Source: Coenobita brevimanus (lineage: Eukaryota; Arthropoda; Malacostraca; Decapoda; Coenobitidae). From it: a stretch of 64,000 nucleotides of DNA. The translations under genes and the position numbers were made by a program. The notes beneath the pieces are model-generated. The model saw only the letters and a program-made list of their open reading frames with translations, did not search any database and had not been told where the DNA came from. The stretch is taken from positions 8,513,392 through 8,577,391 of the forward strand of contig CM064748.1 in NCBI GenBank assembly GCA_032717465.1, given 5' to 3'. Position 1 is the first letter of the stretch. Each line of letters opens with the position of its first letter. Below are positions 44,381 to 55,551 of this stretch, in pieces.

Positions 44381-45026
44381 CAGTAATACCTGGATATACT
44401 GTACAATATCCCTAGATACAATACCCTAGTTTAACGATGGGGGTGGAAATACCACCATACCCAGCCTAACGATGGCCAAACCCTGGTTTAACGATGGGTT
44501 TTGATTTTTTTTACCGATTTTGATATATTAGAATAAAATTGTGTATTTAGGTTGATTTATAGACTGTTTTTAGACTGAGGTTAATTTTTAGCCATAGGCG
44601 AGGTGAACATTGTCATTTTGGGGTACAGTTTACTAAGTTTAATTTTTTCCAGACATATTTGACAATTTTCAGATTTTATTTGTTGGTTTTAGTGAGTTAT
44701 TTACAGGTGTTAGGCTTGGGTTAGCTTCTTTTACCACTGTTAGGCTTGGATTAGCTTCTTATACAGCTGTTAGGCTTGGGTTAGCTTCTTTTACAGCTGT
44801 TAGGCTTGGGTTAGCTTCTTTTACAGCTGTTAGGCCATTTAGATTGGCTTTAAACTTGTTTTTGGGCTCATTTGGGTGGGTTTTGGACTTGGTTGGGGGG
44901 AACCCTAAGGCTGAAAAACGCATCCCATAACTTTACATGTTAAATCTACCCCGATATATATATGATACCCCGCATAACGATGGGTTTTTATCTAACCAAT
45001 TGCATCGTTAAACTGGGGTATACCTG
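44381..45026. mobile_element. Tigger-type MITE E2, inserted in repeat P
   Basis: Right end inverted reads CAGGTATACCCCAGTTTAAC followed by TA (45027-45028); the left end is CAGTAATACCTGG. Repeat P reads on correctly if it is removed (aaaattg joins ctcctatccatatg). It holds a 30-base tandem repeat at 44701-44835 (ttaggcttgggttagcttct, 4.5 units). Confidence 0.75.
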
Positions 45027-45075
45027 TACTCCTATCCATATGTTCTTGTAAGTTAGCGTTCTGTTCCACATTCTT

Positions 45076-45361
45076 CGCTCTTCTTCCTGATAGTCTGTTA
45101 TGTTTTTCTGATTACCTCTGGGTGTTAAATAAATGTTTCATGGGAAATCTGTTTCCCCATTGTTTTTAACTATGTTCCACGTGTCAAATCATCTGACTCG
45201 TCAGGGTTACGGCGAAAGGGCCTGTCCTAACCAAACCCAGCTTAACCGTACCTAATAATTTAATCAAACCTAACCTATCCTAATCTAACCCAACATTCAG
45301 TTGGGAAACGAAAACCACCTTTGAGTTCAGGTACTTCAAGACAGTCATAGGTATGGCTTAA
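45076..45361. other. No gene; AACCTA-rich stretch
   Basis: 45220-45295 carries several taacc/aaccta words (TTAGG-like on the other strand), too degenerate to call a telomeric array. Confidence 0.4.
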
Positions 45362-47388
45362 GGAACACGATGATAAAAAGTGGGAAATTTTTCAGCAGGA
45401 GAAGAGTGTGAGTTCATGGGCGCTCCCAGCTGCCTGAGTATTTCGGGAGAAAATGTGAAGGGGAGGCACAATTGAAGCCAGTTCGTTAGACCACTTACGG
45501 TAAAAATATCGATAAAATAGTGCTAAAGGAGCAACATCTCTACGTACTGATAATGGAGGAAGGTCCTGCGTTATGGCAGGATTATTGATTAATCTAATGG
45601 CTTTATTTTGAATTTTGTCCAACTGCCTCAATGCAGCCACTCCACATCCACTCCACAGTGGTGAACAGTATTCGATCTGAGAACGTACATGACTTTTGTA
45701 TATTGTGGCCATCTGCTCATCAGTGAAGAACTCCCGAACTCTATACATAAGTCACAGTTTTTTAGAAGCATTTTTAGTAAGGGATTTAACATAAGCTGTC
45801 CAGCTTAGGTTGGGGTTTAGAGTAACACCTACGATATCAATTGTAGTGGGTATGGGAATACTGACATCATTTAAAATTATGGGAGAGTCTGAGGGATTCT
45901 TTCTATTGGAGAAATTAATGTATTTAGTTTTCTGAGCTTTAAATGAGACCAGATTTTTTTGTCTCCATTGATTAATTTTAGAAAGAACCTGGTACAGAGA
46001 AAATGCTGTGTTTATTTGGGAATTTATAATATCAAATTGTGTAAAGGAGGTACTAAATGTGAAAGAACTATGAAGGGTCGAGTCATCAGCATTAGAGTGT
46101 ATTAGGTTGTGCGTGACAGATAGGAGGTCATTTATATGTATGAGAAAGAGGATTGGAGCCAAAACTGATTCCTGAGGTACGCCAGCATTTATGGAATTAA
46201 AATGAGAATAAATTCCATGTACCATGACCTGTATTTTTCTGCTATGAATGTAAGAAGAAATTAGAGGAACCAGTGATGCAAGGCCATAATGTGACATCTT
46301 AGACAATAAGGCCTGGTGCCATACTCTGTTAAATGCTTTTGAATTATCAAGTGCTGCTGTGTGTGTTTCACCATGTTGGTCTATTGTTTTGTTAATCTGA
46401 TGGGTAAGAAGGCAAAGAATATCTACAGTTGAATGTTCCTGTCTAAATCCATACTGCCGATCATTGATCAATTTATTGATTTCTAGATACTTGACTATGT
46501 GTTTGTTAATTAGTGTCTCAAAAACTTTACCGAGAACGGAAGTACCGGTAATTGCAATTGGTCTATAGTTTGATGGATCAGAAGTTGCCCCCTTTTTAGG
46601 AACAGAATGGATATTTGCTTCTTTCCAAGGGGCTGGAAAAATTGAAGTACGGATGCATAAGCGGAAAAATTTTGCTAATACAGGAGCCAACACTGAGGAG
46701 CAGTTTTTAAGTACTGTTGAAGGAATTTCATCCGGACCAGTGGCTTTGTCTGCTGATAGATTCTGTAATACGGCTTGTACGTGTCTGGTGTGAATCATGA
46801 AAGGAGGTATTTGAGGGGAATCAAAATCAAGTACAGGAATACTGTATTATGATTTTCTGAATTTAGGGTTGAGTTTGGTGAAAAAATGTCAACAAGAAGG
46901 TTGGCTTTTCTGCGTGGGTCACATGCTAGATTTCCATTGGGACTGTAATGGTGGAATGGAAGAGGAGGTAATGAAGTTAGTTTTGAATGAATTAAGGGTT
47001 TACCAGAATATTTTGTTATCATTTGGATTGTTTAGTAGTTTGTTAGCATGTCTACATAGAAAGTTTGATTTAGAAAGATTGATAATAGTTTTGGCATGGT
47101 TTTTGATATATTTACAATAGTTAAAGGCTTCTTTGGTTTTGGTCCTTGTATAAGTGTTATAGGCTATTGTTTTATGTTCTGTTACTCTAGCACAATTGGG
47201 GTCAAATCATTTAGGAGAATTACATCTTTTTCTGTAACTATGATGGGGAATGAATGTTTCCATGATGACTGTAATGAAATCCTGTATGTGGCCCAATGTG
47301 GAATTTGCATCATGAGAGAAAAAGGAGTTCCAAGGAACATCCATGAGATTGAATTGGCAATGTACTTCTACTGTTTTAAGTAAAGCGT
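45362..47388 (-). pseudogene. LINE family C, longest copy (C2)
   Basis: Reading from 47388 down on the minus strand: post-endonuclease linker (MDVPWNSFFSHDANSTLGHI, EAFNYCKYIKNHAKTIINLS, NDNKIFW), then LPPLPFHHYSPNGNL and DPRRKANLLVDIF, then RT 45752-46798 (GPDEIPSTVLKNCS, WKEANIHSVPKKGATSD, YRPIAITGTSVLGKVFE, DRQYGFRQEHSTVDIL, AGVPQESVLAPILFLIHIND, HSNADDSTLH). Thumb and C-terminus follow at 45392-45748 (YRVREFFTDEQMATIYKSHV, LDKIQNKAIRLINNPAIT). The catalytic YADD is NADD and PQGS is PQES, so it would be inactive even without the stops. The 5' end abuts the 39-bp minisatellite. Confidence 0.87.
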
Positions 47389-47394
47389 ATGTTT

Positions 47395-47940
47395 ACTGTA
47401 ATGGTAAAGATGTGTGGCATGAATGAAAACATCACTGTAATGGTAAAGATGTGTGGCATGAATGAAAACATCACTGTAATGATAAAGATGTGTGGCATGA
47501 ATGAAAACATCACTGTAATGGTAAAGATGTGTGGCATGAATGAAAACATCACTGTAATGGTAAAGATGTGTGGCATGAATGAAAACATCACTGTAATGGT
47601 AAAGATGTGTGGCATGAATGAAAACATCACTGTAATGGTAAAGATGTGTGGCATGAATGAAAACATCACTGTAATGGTAAAGATGTGTGGCATGAATGAA
47701 AACATCACTGTAATGGTAAAGATGTGTGGCATGAATGAAAACATCACTGTAATGGTAAAGATGCGTGGCATGAATGAAAACATCACTGTAATGGTAAAGA
47801 TGTGTGGCATGAATGAAAACATCACTGTAATGGTAAAGATGTGTGGCATGAATGAAAACATCACTGTAATGGTAAAGATGTGTGGCATGAATGAAAACAT
47901 CACTGTAATGGTAAAGATGTGTGGCATGAATGAAAACATC
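47395..47940. repeat. Perfect 14-unit, 39-bp minisatellite open on both strands
   Basis: actgtaatggtaaagatgtg + tggcatgaatgaaaacatc repeats exactly 14 times (546 bases) with only two substitutions seen (47482, 47764). Because 39 is a multiple of three, one plus frame (VMVKMCGMNENIT per unit) and one minus frame (MFSFMPHIFTITV per unit) are open throughout. This explains two 190-codon open frames; I do not call a gene. Confidence 0.97.
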
Positions 47941-48074
47941 ACCAGAACGATTTGGTAGGACCGGGAGAATTTAAAGATTGTGCTTAGGAAGTGATGCGAA
48001 CCTGGCAGCAGTGAAAGTTTATACTTTGTCCTGAAGGTGACTGAGAAGCTTGTAGGACGTTATGTGGAGCGATA

Positions 48075-49092
48075 GACAAAGAAAACTTATTTTTACCCCT
48101 TCTTACCACCTTACACCATGTAAATTACCCCTACTTATATGCACCATCAGGTAAAACACTGGGAGAGATATAGCTGTTGTAATTAAGACCATCAGTGGTA
48201 TTAAAAACAGCATTAACAAAACAAGTTGGTCTGCGTACCCTTGTGTTGTTCATACATAACTCCCCGGTACGCTTCTCCCACCAGCTACCCCTGATGATGA
48301 TGTCAAGGTTTCGTCTTCTCCCGTATCATGTGGCCATTGGGAGAGACGTTGAGCCATATGGTTAACTCCCCGGTACGCTTCTCCCACCAGCTACCCCTGA
48401 TGATGTTGTCAAGGTTTCGCCTTCTCCCGTATCATGTGGCCATTGGGAGAGACGTTAAGCCGTATGGTTAGATGAAAATTTATGAGTCTGGCAGTTTTAG
48501 GGGACGAAATGGAACAAAAACGTGCTAACCAGAAAAAATTACTCTTTCATCCGCGTGTTCATGTGATATAGCATTCAGTTTCACATTCTTCATTTGATAT
48601 CGCGCCTCCTAACACATTTTGGACTGACAGCATGTGGCTAAACTGCTCAGTCAGTTTGAAATGTGTTGGGAAGCGCGATATCAAACAAAGAATGTGAAAC
48701 GGAGTGCTAACTCACAAGAACACACAGATGAAAGAGTAATTTTTCCTGGTTAGCAGACATTTTTATATCATTTTATCCCCTAAAACTGCCAGACCCATAA
48801 ATTTTCATCTAACCATATGGCATAAGGTTTCTCCCAAGGGCCACATGATACGAGAGAAGGCGAAACTTTGGCATCATCATCAGGGTTGGTGGGTGGGAGG
48901 AGAGTACCGGGGAGCTACGTATCAACAACACAAGGGTATCCAAGCCCAACTTCTGTTTTGTTAATGCCATTTTTAATACCACTGATGTTCTTAATTACCA
49001 TAGTTATATCTCCTTCAGTGCTTTACCTGATGGTGGGTATAAGTGGGGGTAATTTATGTGGAGTAAGGTGGTAAGAAGGGGTAAAAGTGAGA
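48075..49092. repeat. Foldback element, about 1 kb, with internal duplication
   Basis: Left arm 48085-48650 and right arm 48660-49085 are inverted copies; for example cttgtgttgttcatac against caacaacacaaggg, and ccaccatcaggtaaa against its complement. The left arm has an extra 106-base tandem copy (48258-48363 and 48364-48470, aactccccggtacgcttctc). Centre near 48650. Repeat P units lie inside both arms. Non-coding. Confidence 0.82.
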
Positions 49093-49294
49093 GGTTTGGA
49101 AAGTTGTCAGAACACATTGTACCATTAAACATGCATCTTTGTTTGAGTGACGCGGATTTGAGTACCATAGTCCTTGTCCAGTCCCTATTGCCTGCAGTTC
49201 TCGAGGTTTGAGTTTTGTTTTATTTTATTTTTTTTTATATTCCCTGTTAAGATGGATTAGTTATTGATGCTCACAATTTAGCAGTTTTGAAATA

Positions 49295-49794
49295 CAGGCT
49301 GTCCTCATTATAACGATGGCATGTGTTTGTTAATCGGGGACGTCATAACATAGAAGGTACTGTAAAGGGATGTGTTTGGGAGCCTAGGGATCCCCATCCC
49401 CCCAACCAAGTCCTAAACCCACCCAAATGAGTCAAGCAAGTTTCTAGCTCACCTAAACCCCCAAATAGCATTAAAACAAGTAAACTAAGCCCAAGAGTAG
49501 TATATAACTCACTGAAACCCAAAAATAAAATATGAAAATAATCATAAATGTCTGGAAAAGAATCGAACTTAGCAAACTACCCCAAAAATGACAGTGTCTT
49601 CCACCTCACCTGTGACTAAAACACATTAATCTAAGTCTGAAAACATTTTATAAATCAACCTAAACACAATATTTGTCTAAAATATCATCAGATAAAACCC
49701 ATTGGATAACTGGGGACTGGCCATTGAGAGGCCGGGAAGGATGTTAATTCTTTTATGTAGCTAGTGCGGTTGATTGTATAGCGGGATATGCCTA
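49295..49794. mobile_element. Tigger-type MITE E3
   Basis: Starts CAGGCTGTCCTCATTATAAC after TA; the right end inverted is close to GGCATATCCCGCTATAC, with TA following. Interior blocks aaacccacccaaatgagt and cacattaatctaagtctgaa match E1. Confidence 0.7.
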
Positions 49795-50071
49795 TACAGT
49801 GCCCCCCCCGAGCAATACAGTTGTTGGGTCTGGTCGTTTTGCCACGGAAACGGAAAATGCGTAGACGGGTACATTGAAACCCAGGTTATGAGGACAAGTG
49901 GGTCTGGAAATACCCCCAAACTTTCTCAACCCCACCCTCTGGCCCCCTTGAAAATTTTTACTTCCTCCTGACTTATGTTTACCAAGAAGTTGTATGTAAT
50001 TAGTCCATGCATATGATTTCATCTTATTTTTTCCTTTACTGTTGATGCCTAATGATACTTTCAAAAAATAG

Positions 50072-50128
<57 letters not shown>

Positions 50129-50439
50129 ATAGCTGAATGTGCCAAAGGTGATTCTCAGCAAATCATGCATGATGCTGGGTGGTGACTGTTCACAGGTTGA
50201 TCAGGTTAGAAATTTTTGCCCTGTCTGGTATTGGGGTTCAAGGTTAAGCTTGGTGGCATTCTAGATTGTTAAAATTATGGGGGGTATTGAGGGACAGAAC
50301 CTCGATTTGGTTTGGTCTGACTGTTGGTTTGCTTGTGTCACTGTGTCCACACAGGTAGTTGTAAGCGGCCATCACAGTTATCGTGTAGGCAGATTTTGAT
50401 ACAGTATTGTCATTGTTCTGTTCATTGTTCTATTATTGT
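49795..50439. repeat. Repeat shared with the 22562-23930 insertion; (GT)n
   Basis: tttcctttactgttga, caaaaaatagtttc, and after (GT)n at 50080-50127 ttgatcaggttagaaattt correspond to 23430-23700. Function unknown; no coding region. Confidence 0.55.
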
Positions 50440-51124
50440 ACTTCATCACACAGCGAACAATATGAAAACGAGGCCTGACTCTATGTCCAGCTCACTAATA
50501 AACAGTTATTTCCTGATTCCTGTATTACCTTCAGTGCAGCTATTATTCCTGTCTCTGAAACTGTTGAAATGCTTGATGTTTTGCTCAACAGTAATCTTGG
50601 TTGGACCTTACGTTAGATCAGGTGCTAAACTCACATCAGAGAAACATGGATTATTGTACAGAATCTGTAACTTCTTTAATGAGCAGTTGGCTATAATTTA
50701 CAGTAGTCTTGTGCTCTCTCAGCTTGAATATTGCTCACCTTTGTGGAGTGGATGTGGAGAGGTTGCACTAAAATGTCAAAGTTCAGAACAAAGCTTCATG
50801 AATTATTAATAACCTTGCAATTACATATGAACTACCTCCCATACATGTAAAAGAGAATGTTGCCTCCCTTGCATTATTTAGTTATGGCAAGTGCTCGGAT
50901 AAAGCTGCATCAGTGTGCCACTTCACCTCTTCCCCCGTGCTAGGCAGGCATTTATCTGCCTGTCAAAATTCCTTCATTCCCAGAACTGCCTCTCTTTGAA
51001 ACTCATTTTCACAGAGTAGTTTCCACAAAACTACAACCTACACCTGTTCACTTAAAACTTTAAAAAGATTTTTTATGAATGGAGGACACATGTAATCTGG
51101 GATATGAAAAAAAAAAAAAAAAAA
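50440..51124 (+). pseudogene. LINE family C, 3' end with poly(A) (C3)
   Basis: 50590-50820 encodes KHGLLYRICNFFNEQLAIIY and QLEYCSPLWSGCGEVAL; 50815-51090, in other frames, encodes NNLAITYELPPIHVKENVAS and NSFIPRTASL. These match the thumb and C-terminus of C1 and C2. It ends with FMNGGHM, a stop, and (A)n at 51108-51124, so this family uses a poly(A) tail. Confidence 0.8.
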
Positions 51125-51459
51125 GTCTTCATTCATCTGAAGAAGTAAAAAAGTTACACCCATGGCTTAATGTATGAGAGTTTAAGCAAGCAGTCACAAG
51201 TGCATGTAGCAAGTTCTGTAGCAGGACCTACTAACGTGAAAAGTCTGGAGGTGACCAAAGCTTGTAAAACTTTGTTGGTTGATTATTTTAGGGAAAAGTT
51301 ATGGTATTGGTGCCCTGCCAGTAAATTTTACTTTTGGGGGGACTGATAATGTAACACAGTGAAATGATCCACTGGCTACTGTTTATGGTAGAGTGACATG
51401 TGAGAGAAAGGTTGATTTTGGAGGAAGTGCGAAAAATGCACACGAGACACCTTGCGATT
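51125..51459. other. No feature recognised
   Basis: No gene or repeat assigned. Confidence 0.5.
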
Positions 51460-52035
51460 GAGTGCAACAAACTCTCGTCCCTTTTCTGTCCAACTCTCTG
51501 ATGCAATTACTCCCGGTCCTTCATGTATGCAATAAGTCAACTCTGGAACTGTCTTCCTCTGTCTATTTTCTGCTGCTTATGGCCCTTAGTGTTTCAGATG
51601 CAGAGACAGAGGTTTGAGCATGAATTCTTTTTTTTCTCTATGTTTCAGGCTACACAGAACCCATCTTTGGAGAGTCTGAAGGTGTGTTTGTGTAGCTCAA
51701 AAAGTTAGAGAGAAAAAATAATTCAGGGTCTAATTTATCTCTCTCCCGCCCAACATTTCCACTTGTAATGGATCATCTACATTGCAAGAGTTAACTGTTA
51801 CTCCCAGTCCTTCATGTATGCAACAGGTCAACTCTGGAACTGTCTTTGTCTTTATTTCCTACCTCCTATGATCTCCAGTCTTTCAAACGCAGTGTGTCCA
51901 GGGATCTCGAAATGAACAGATCTTGAATTTGGCTTTCTTTTGTACTGTTTTTGTGTTTTCTTGGAAGGAATGGTTTGTGGGCTCCTGGCCTTTGGTTCCT
52001 TCTTCCTTGCATAAAAAAAAAATTCCTTATATACT
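51460..52035 (+). pseudogene. LINE family Q, two successive 3' ends
   Basis: tatgcaataagtcaactctg (51526) and tatgcaacaggtcaactctg (51817) begin two related segments encoding a LINE C-terminus (SQLWNCLPLS; SYDLQSFKRSVSRDLEMN). The second ends with tttgtgggctcctggccttt, ggttccttcttccttgcat and an A-run. Copies of this 3' end occur at 53765-53955 and, inverted, at 62730-62765. Confidence 0.6.
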
Positions 52036-52061
52036 GTTTGGATAAAAAAAAATTCCTTATA

Positions 52062-53214
52062 CAGTAGAAGTCCGAATTTTCGGCATCTATGGGACCAGGC
52101 TAGTGCCGAAATATCAAAATTGCCGAATTATCGAAAACCCTACCCACTCAGTACCTTATATGTTTCGGTGAACACTATCATCATTACTCACATCATTACA
52201 AATGTGTTTGGAGAGAGTACTGTATACTGTTTGATACTGTACAATACTGTAATGAATACAGTACTATACATGAATATGAAAAATAAAGAAATTAGTGAAC
52301 ATACTGTATATAAATGTAATGGTACAGTAGGCCTACAAGTTCACATGCACTTACCTAAACTTATAGTAGGTTCCTTATTTACATATGTACAATAGAAGGG
52401 GTTGATTGGAGTCTGCTACTACTGGAAGAAGTCCCCAGCAGTAGAGGGTCCTGCAACAGGCTTTAAGGACTCTTCTCCCTGTTGCTGCGGCAGTAGAGCT
52501 TGAGGTTCAGAGACTGCTGTTGGTGATGGAGAGGAGGGAGCAGAGGAGCTTACGTTAAACTCATCCATAATCTGTTTCCTACTCATGCCAGCCTCTAATT
52601 TTTTCAACAGCTCAATTTTCCGAGCAATAGTCAACATCTTATGTGTACGCTTCTTGCTAACACCAGTTAACTTTCCACACGTGGAGGCCATTTTCAAAGC
52701 ACGCAGAAGATGTTTATACTGTTCACAACACACGGCTGGTCCACTCAGGTGTTACAAAGCTCCTGTCTGATGTTACGGTGCTTACAGCACACTCGAATAG
52801 TAATTTCAGAGGTATTTTGATACGAAGTTCACAAAGCACACAGAAGAATCAAGAGAAGTCGGCAGCAGCACGGCAACAACTCGGAAGAATGGCAGAAGAA
52901 TGGCGAAACAGATTCTCTTTCCCATGCTAGACTCACTACATGTTTGTCCTCTCTTTATGCTATAGGAGAAAGAGCTAGCCTCTGAGCTTCATGGCAGTGG
53001 TAGACTCGTTCCATCACTTTCACTATCTCACTCACTAAGGTGGGTAAAGGCGGGTAGCTAGCTGGCGAGCCTCATGGAGAATTTCAAGACTGACGAAAAA
53101 AATCGGAGAATCTGCCGAACGATCGGAGATTTTCGTAAATGGGACTATTTCTCAAAACTGCCGAAATGTTAGATTTGCCGGGGATTTGGATGACGAAATA
53201 TTGGACTTTCACTG
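52062..53214 (-). mobile_element. Tigger/pogo deletion derivative with intact ends (1153 bp)
   Basis: TA target duplications at 52060-52061 and 53215-53216. Ends CAGTAGAAGTCCGAATTTTC and, inverted, CAGTGAAAGTCCAATATTTC. It contains one short transposase-derived gene (52419-52733) and lacks a DDE domain. Related to family D at 17217 and 22151. Confidence 0.87.
52419..52733 (-). CDS. Truncated Tigger transposase: CENP-B-type helix-turn-helix plus C-terminal tail
   Basis: 104 residues from the first ATG; the family start is more likely the internal Met (MASTCGKLTGVSKKRTHKML). Residues about 29-62 form the psq/CENP-B N-terminal helix-turn-helix (TIARKIELLKKLEAGMSRKQ, IMDEFNVSS), which in pogo/Tigger transposases binds the terminal repeats. 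After SSS the frame passes directly into a Ser/Pro/Gln-rich tail (SEPQALLPQQQGEESLKPVA) like Tigger C-termini. The second helix-turn-helix and the whole DDE domain are missing, by an in-frame deletion. If expressed, it could bind element ends without cutting (inference). Confidence 0.7.
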   Translation of the reverse strand: MCCEQYKHLLRALKMASTCGKLTGVSKKRTHKMLTIARKIELLKKLEAGMSRKQIMDEFNVSSSAPSSPSPTAVSEPQALLPQQQGEESLKPVAGPSTAGDFFQ

Positions 53215-53216
53215 TA

Positions 53217-53554
53217 TACTGTTCGTGGTACTGTAGGCTGATTTTTCCATGATTTTCCTGTAGTTATAGATTCTGCTTCCACAGTATTCCAGTTTCCGAA
53301 AAGCCGTTGGATAAGAGAGTTTGTACTACACCACGAAACCCTGCATTAGTGGTGGTTAGCCCTGTGAACCTCTCTCTCTAATGCCAGACACCTTAACCTT
53401 TGAATATTACTGTATTTCTTTCTCCAGATGTTTATAGTCGGCTAAGATTATTAATATTATTATTATTATTACAGTATTATTATTATTTTGAGTTGGAAAA
53501 GCTAAATACCTTTCTTGGGTTAAATTCAATAGTATGGGGATTTGCAAGTGATTG
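53217..53554. other. No gene; (ATT)n
   Basis: (TTA)n around 53445-53490. The rest is unassigned. Confidence 0.6.
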
Positions 53555-53780
53555 AAAATATTTGGAGAAATACACTGAGATAGTTTGGTCATGTGAAAGG
53601 GATGGAGAGACTGACTAGAAGAGTGTATGTGAGTGAGGTGGAGGGGAGAGGGGAAGACTGAGAATGAGTGGTGGGTTGGAGTGTAAAAGTATATGAGTTG
53701 GAGGGTGGAGAGCCTAATGACAAAGGACAGGGTGATAAGAGGGCAATTTGTGGCCAACCAAGATTAAGGCATCTGGAACT
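53555..53780 (+). pseudogene. RTE C-terminal fragment
   Basis: gatagtttggtcatgtgaaa (IVWSCER, out of frame for LRWFGHVKR), gagtgtatgtgagtgaggtg (VYVSEV) and gattaaggcatctgga mark an RTE 3' end lacking its GATA tail. It is followed directly by LINE Q sequence. Confidence 0.7.
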
Positions 53781-53957
53781 GTCCCCCTGTCTCTGTATAT
53801 CCTACTTCCTATGATCTCCAGTCTTCCAAACGCAGTGTGTCCAGGCATCTTGAAATGAACGCATCTTGAATTTGGCTGTCTTTTGTATTGTTTTTCTTTT
53901 TCCTTGGGAGGAACGGTTTGTGGGCTCCTGGCCTTTGGTTCCTTCTTCTTTGCATTA
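53781..53957 (+). pseudogene. LINE family Q 3' end (copy 3)
   Basis: Nearly identical to 51840-52010: tcctatgatctccagtctt, acgcagtgtgtccaggcat, ggtttgtgggctcctggcct, ending in (A)9. Confidence 0.75.
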
Positions 53958-54040
53958 AAAAAAAATCTGGCTATAAATATTGTATATTAGTATTCAGATT
54001 GCAATTTGAGCATTTTCTAAACAAGTATTTTTATTTTCAG

Positions 54041-54099
54041 GTAAAAAATCAAACTATACTCCGCGGGAGCAACCCTTCCAGACCTTCACAACGTTGGTG
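54041..54099 (+). other. Candidate internal exon, 59 nt
   Basis: Preceded by a branchpoint-like ttctaaac and tatttttattttcag, ended by gttggtg/gtgagt. Two frames are open (KKSNYTPREQPFQTFTTLV or VKNQTILRGSNPSRPSQRW). No homology recognised. Confidence 0.3.
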
Positions 54100-54816
54100 G
54101 TGAGTGTTGAATTGGTTTGCTCTGTTTGGTTAGGGCAGTTAGGTTGTTTAAACACTTCCATGACACAGAAATAACCCGTTCTCTGCCAAAGTCTTACCCA
54201 CAGGATCCCAGAGCCATGGAGCAAAGGTAGCGGCGAGGTACAGATGGTATTGTGAGTACCTAGCATAAGACTAGCCAGGTCAGCGTTCCCGGTCAGAACG
54301 AATTGGTTCCTCTGCCGAACGATTCTGTTCTAGCGTGGAACGAGTCAGTTATGGGGAATGGTTTAGGATAGACTAGGAAATGCTTGGCTTGTCATGGGCT
54401 AGTTAGCAGATTGATGGGGACTGATAGTACACAGCTAGTTAGAAGACATGGCAGGGGTGGGATGGGAGGGAGATTGATGAACTCCTTGGCTGCCAATGAC
54501 CTACTGTAAATATTGACTCGGTTTAGGTTATTTTACTCAGTTTTTCACAGTTTTACACTATGGTATTTTAGAGTAACCCAGAGCGCCCAAAATCCTAAAA
54601 ATTAAAAGTCTCACAGCAGCCAAAGGGTTGTGGAAGCAGACAGAGGAGAGAGATACGAACACTCCACTGCTTATATACTCATCAGTTGCGGACCCTCCCT
54701 AGCACCTTTTTCTGAGTGAATTATTCTGATAGTATATAATAATAACAATACTGTAGTGTTACGATAATGTGCCACCCTCCCTAGCACTGTTTCCCAAGTG
54801 GTTTATTTTCCATCCA
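54100..54816. other. No feature recognised
   Basis: Unique-looking sequence between the candidate exon and the nested element cluster; nothing supported. Confidence 0.5.
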
Positions 54817-55136
54817 TTCTATCTATTGCCAAACGCCTTAACCCCGTAAGGGGTGGCCACAAACAAATTACCTCCATGTTGCCCTGTCCCCCTCCATCTT
54901 GCTGCCCTCCCCGCAGCTGACACCATTTTCTCTCATGTACAGTATAATCTCGAATTTCAGTTATTCAGATTTCGACAACATATTTAGTGCTACCCCATCG
55001 CCAATTTTGACTTGAAAATCGACGATTTCGATGCACTGCGAGGCGGGAAAAACTCCAACACAAGCCGATTTTCACTTGGCAGCAGTCATTTTGTAACTGC
55101 ACAGCCCTCTACAGACTTCGTTTAGCTTTCAGTCCC

Positions 55137-55538
55137 GTGTTGGCTGTAAACAGTGCAACAGGTGCTTTCATTTTGATTTTGACAAGTTTTCGCTGTACTT
55201 TACCTTACACCCCAATACAACCCAAGCATGGAGCAACGACCTGGTACAAGTGTACTAGCACTGAAAACACAGGTTCAGGTGAAGAAGTGGATGAGATCAG
55301 TGAAATGGCACTGAGAGAGCAGCTGATAGGCTTTGACCCTGCACAAGATGTGGAGCAGATGGTGGAGGAAGACTCAGAGAGCAGCAAAGAGGAGGAGCCT
55401 GCAGTTCAAGAGGAACCAGCACCAAAGCTAACTGCTGATTACCTGTCTCAAATCCTGTTGACCATGACTGAGCTGAAGAATGGTTTTGAGCTGTACTCCA
55501 GAGCTATTCCAGACAGCCCTCTGCCAACTTTATTATAA
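55137..55538 (+). pseudogene. Tigger transposase C-terminal fragment
   Basis: From about residue 50 the frame reads EEVDEISEMALREQLIGFDP, AQDVEQMVEEDSESSKEEE and LTADYLSQILLTMTELKNGF, ELYSRAIPDS. This fits the tail of Tigger transposases (acidic stretch after the DDE domain, then a helix of the kind LAEIFRAIEKALELFEEMDP). The DDE core and DNA-binding part are absent. The first 40 residues are probably not coding. Confidence 0.55.
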
Positions 55539-55551
55539 AGTGAAGAAAACC

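Noticed and set aside
47376..47958. Two overlapping 188-189 codon proteins; also looked like a CRISPR-style array
   Set aside because: A tandem minisatellite with period 39 and no spacers, in eukaryotic DNA; open frames are a consequence of the period.
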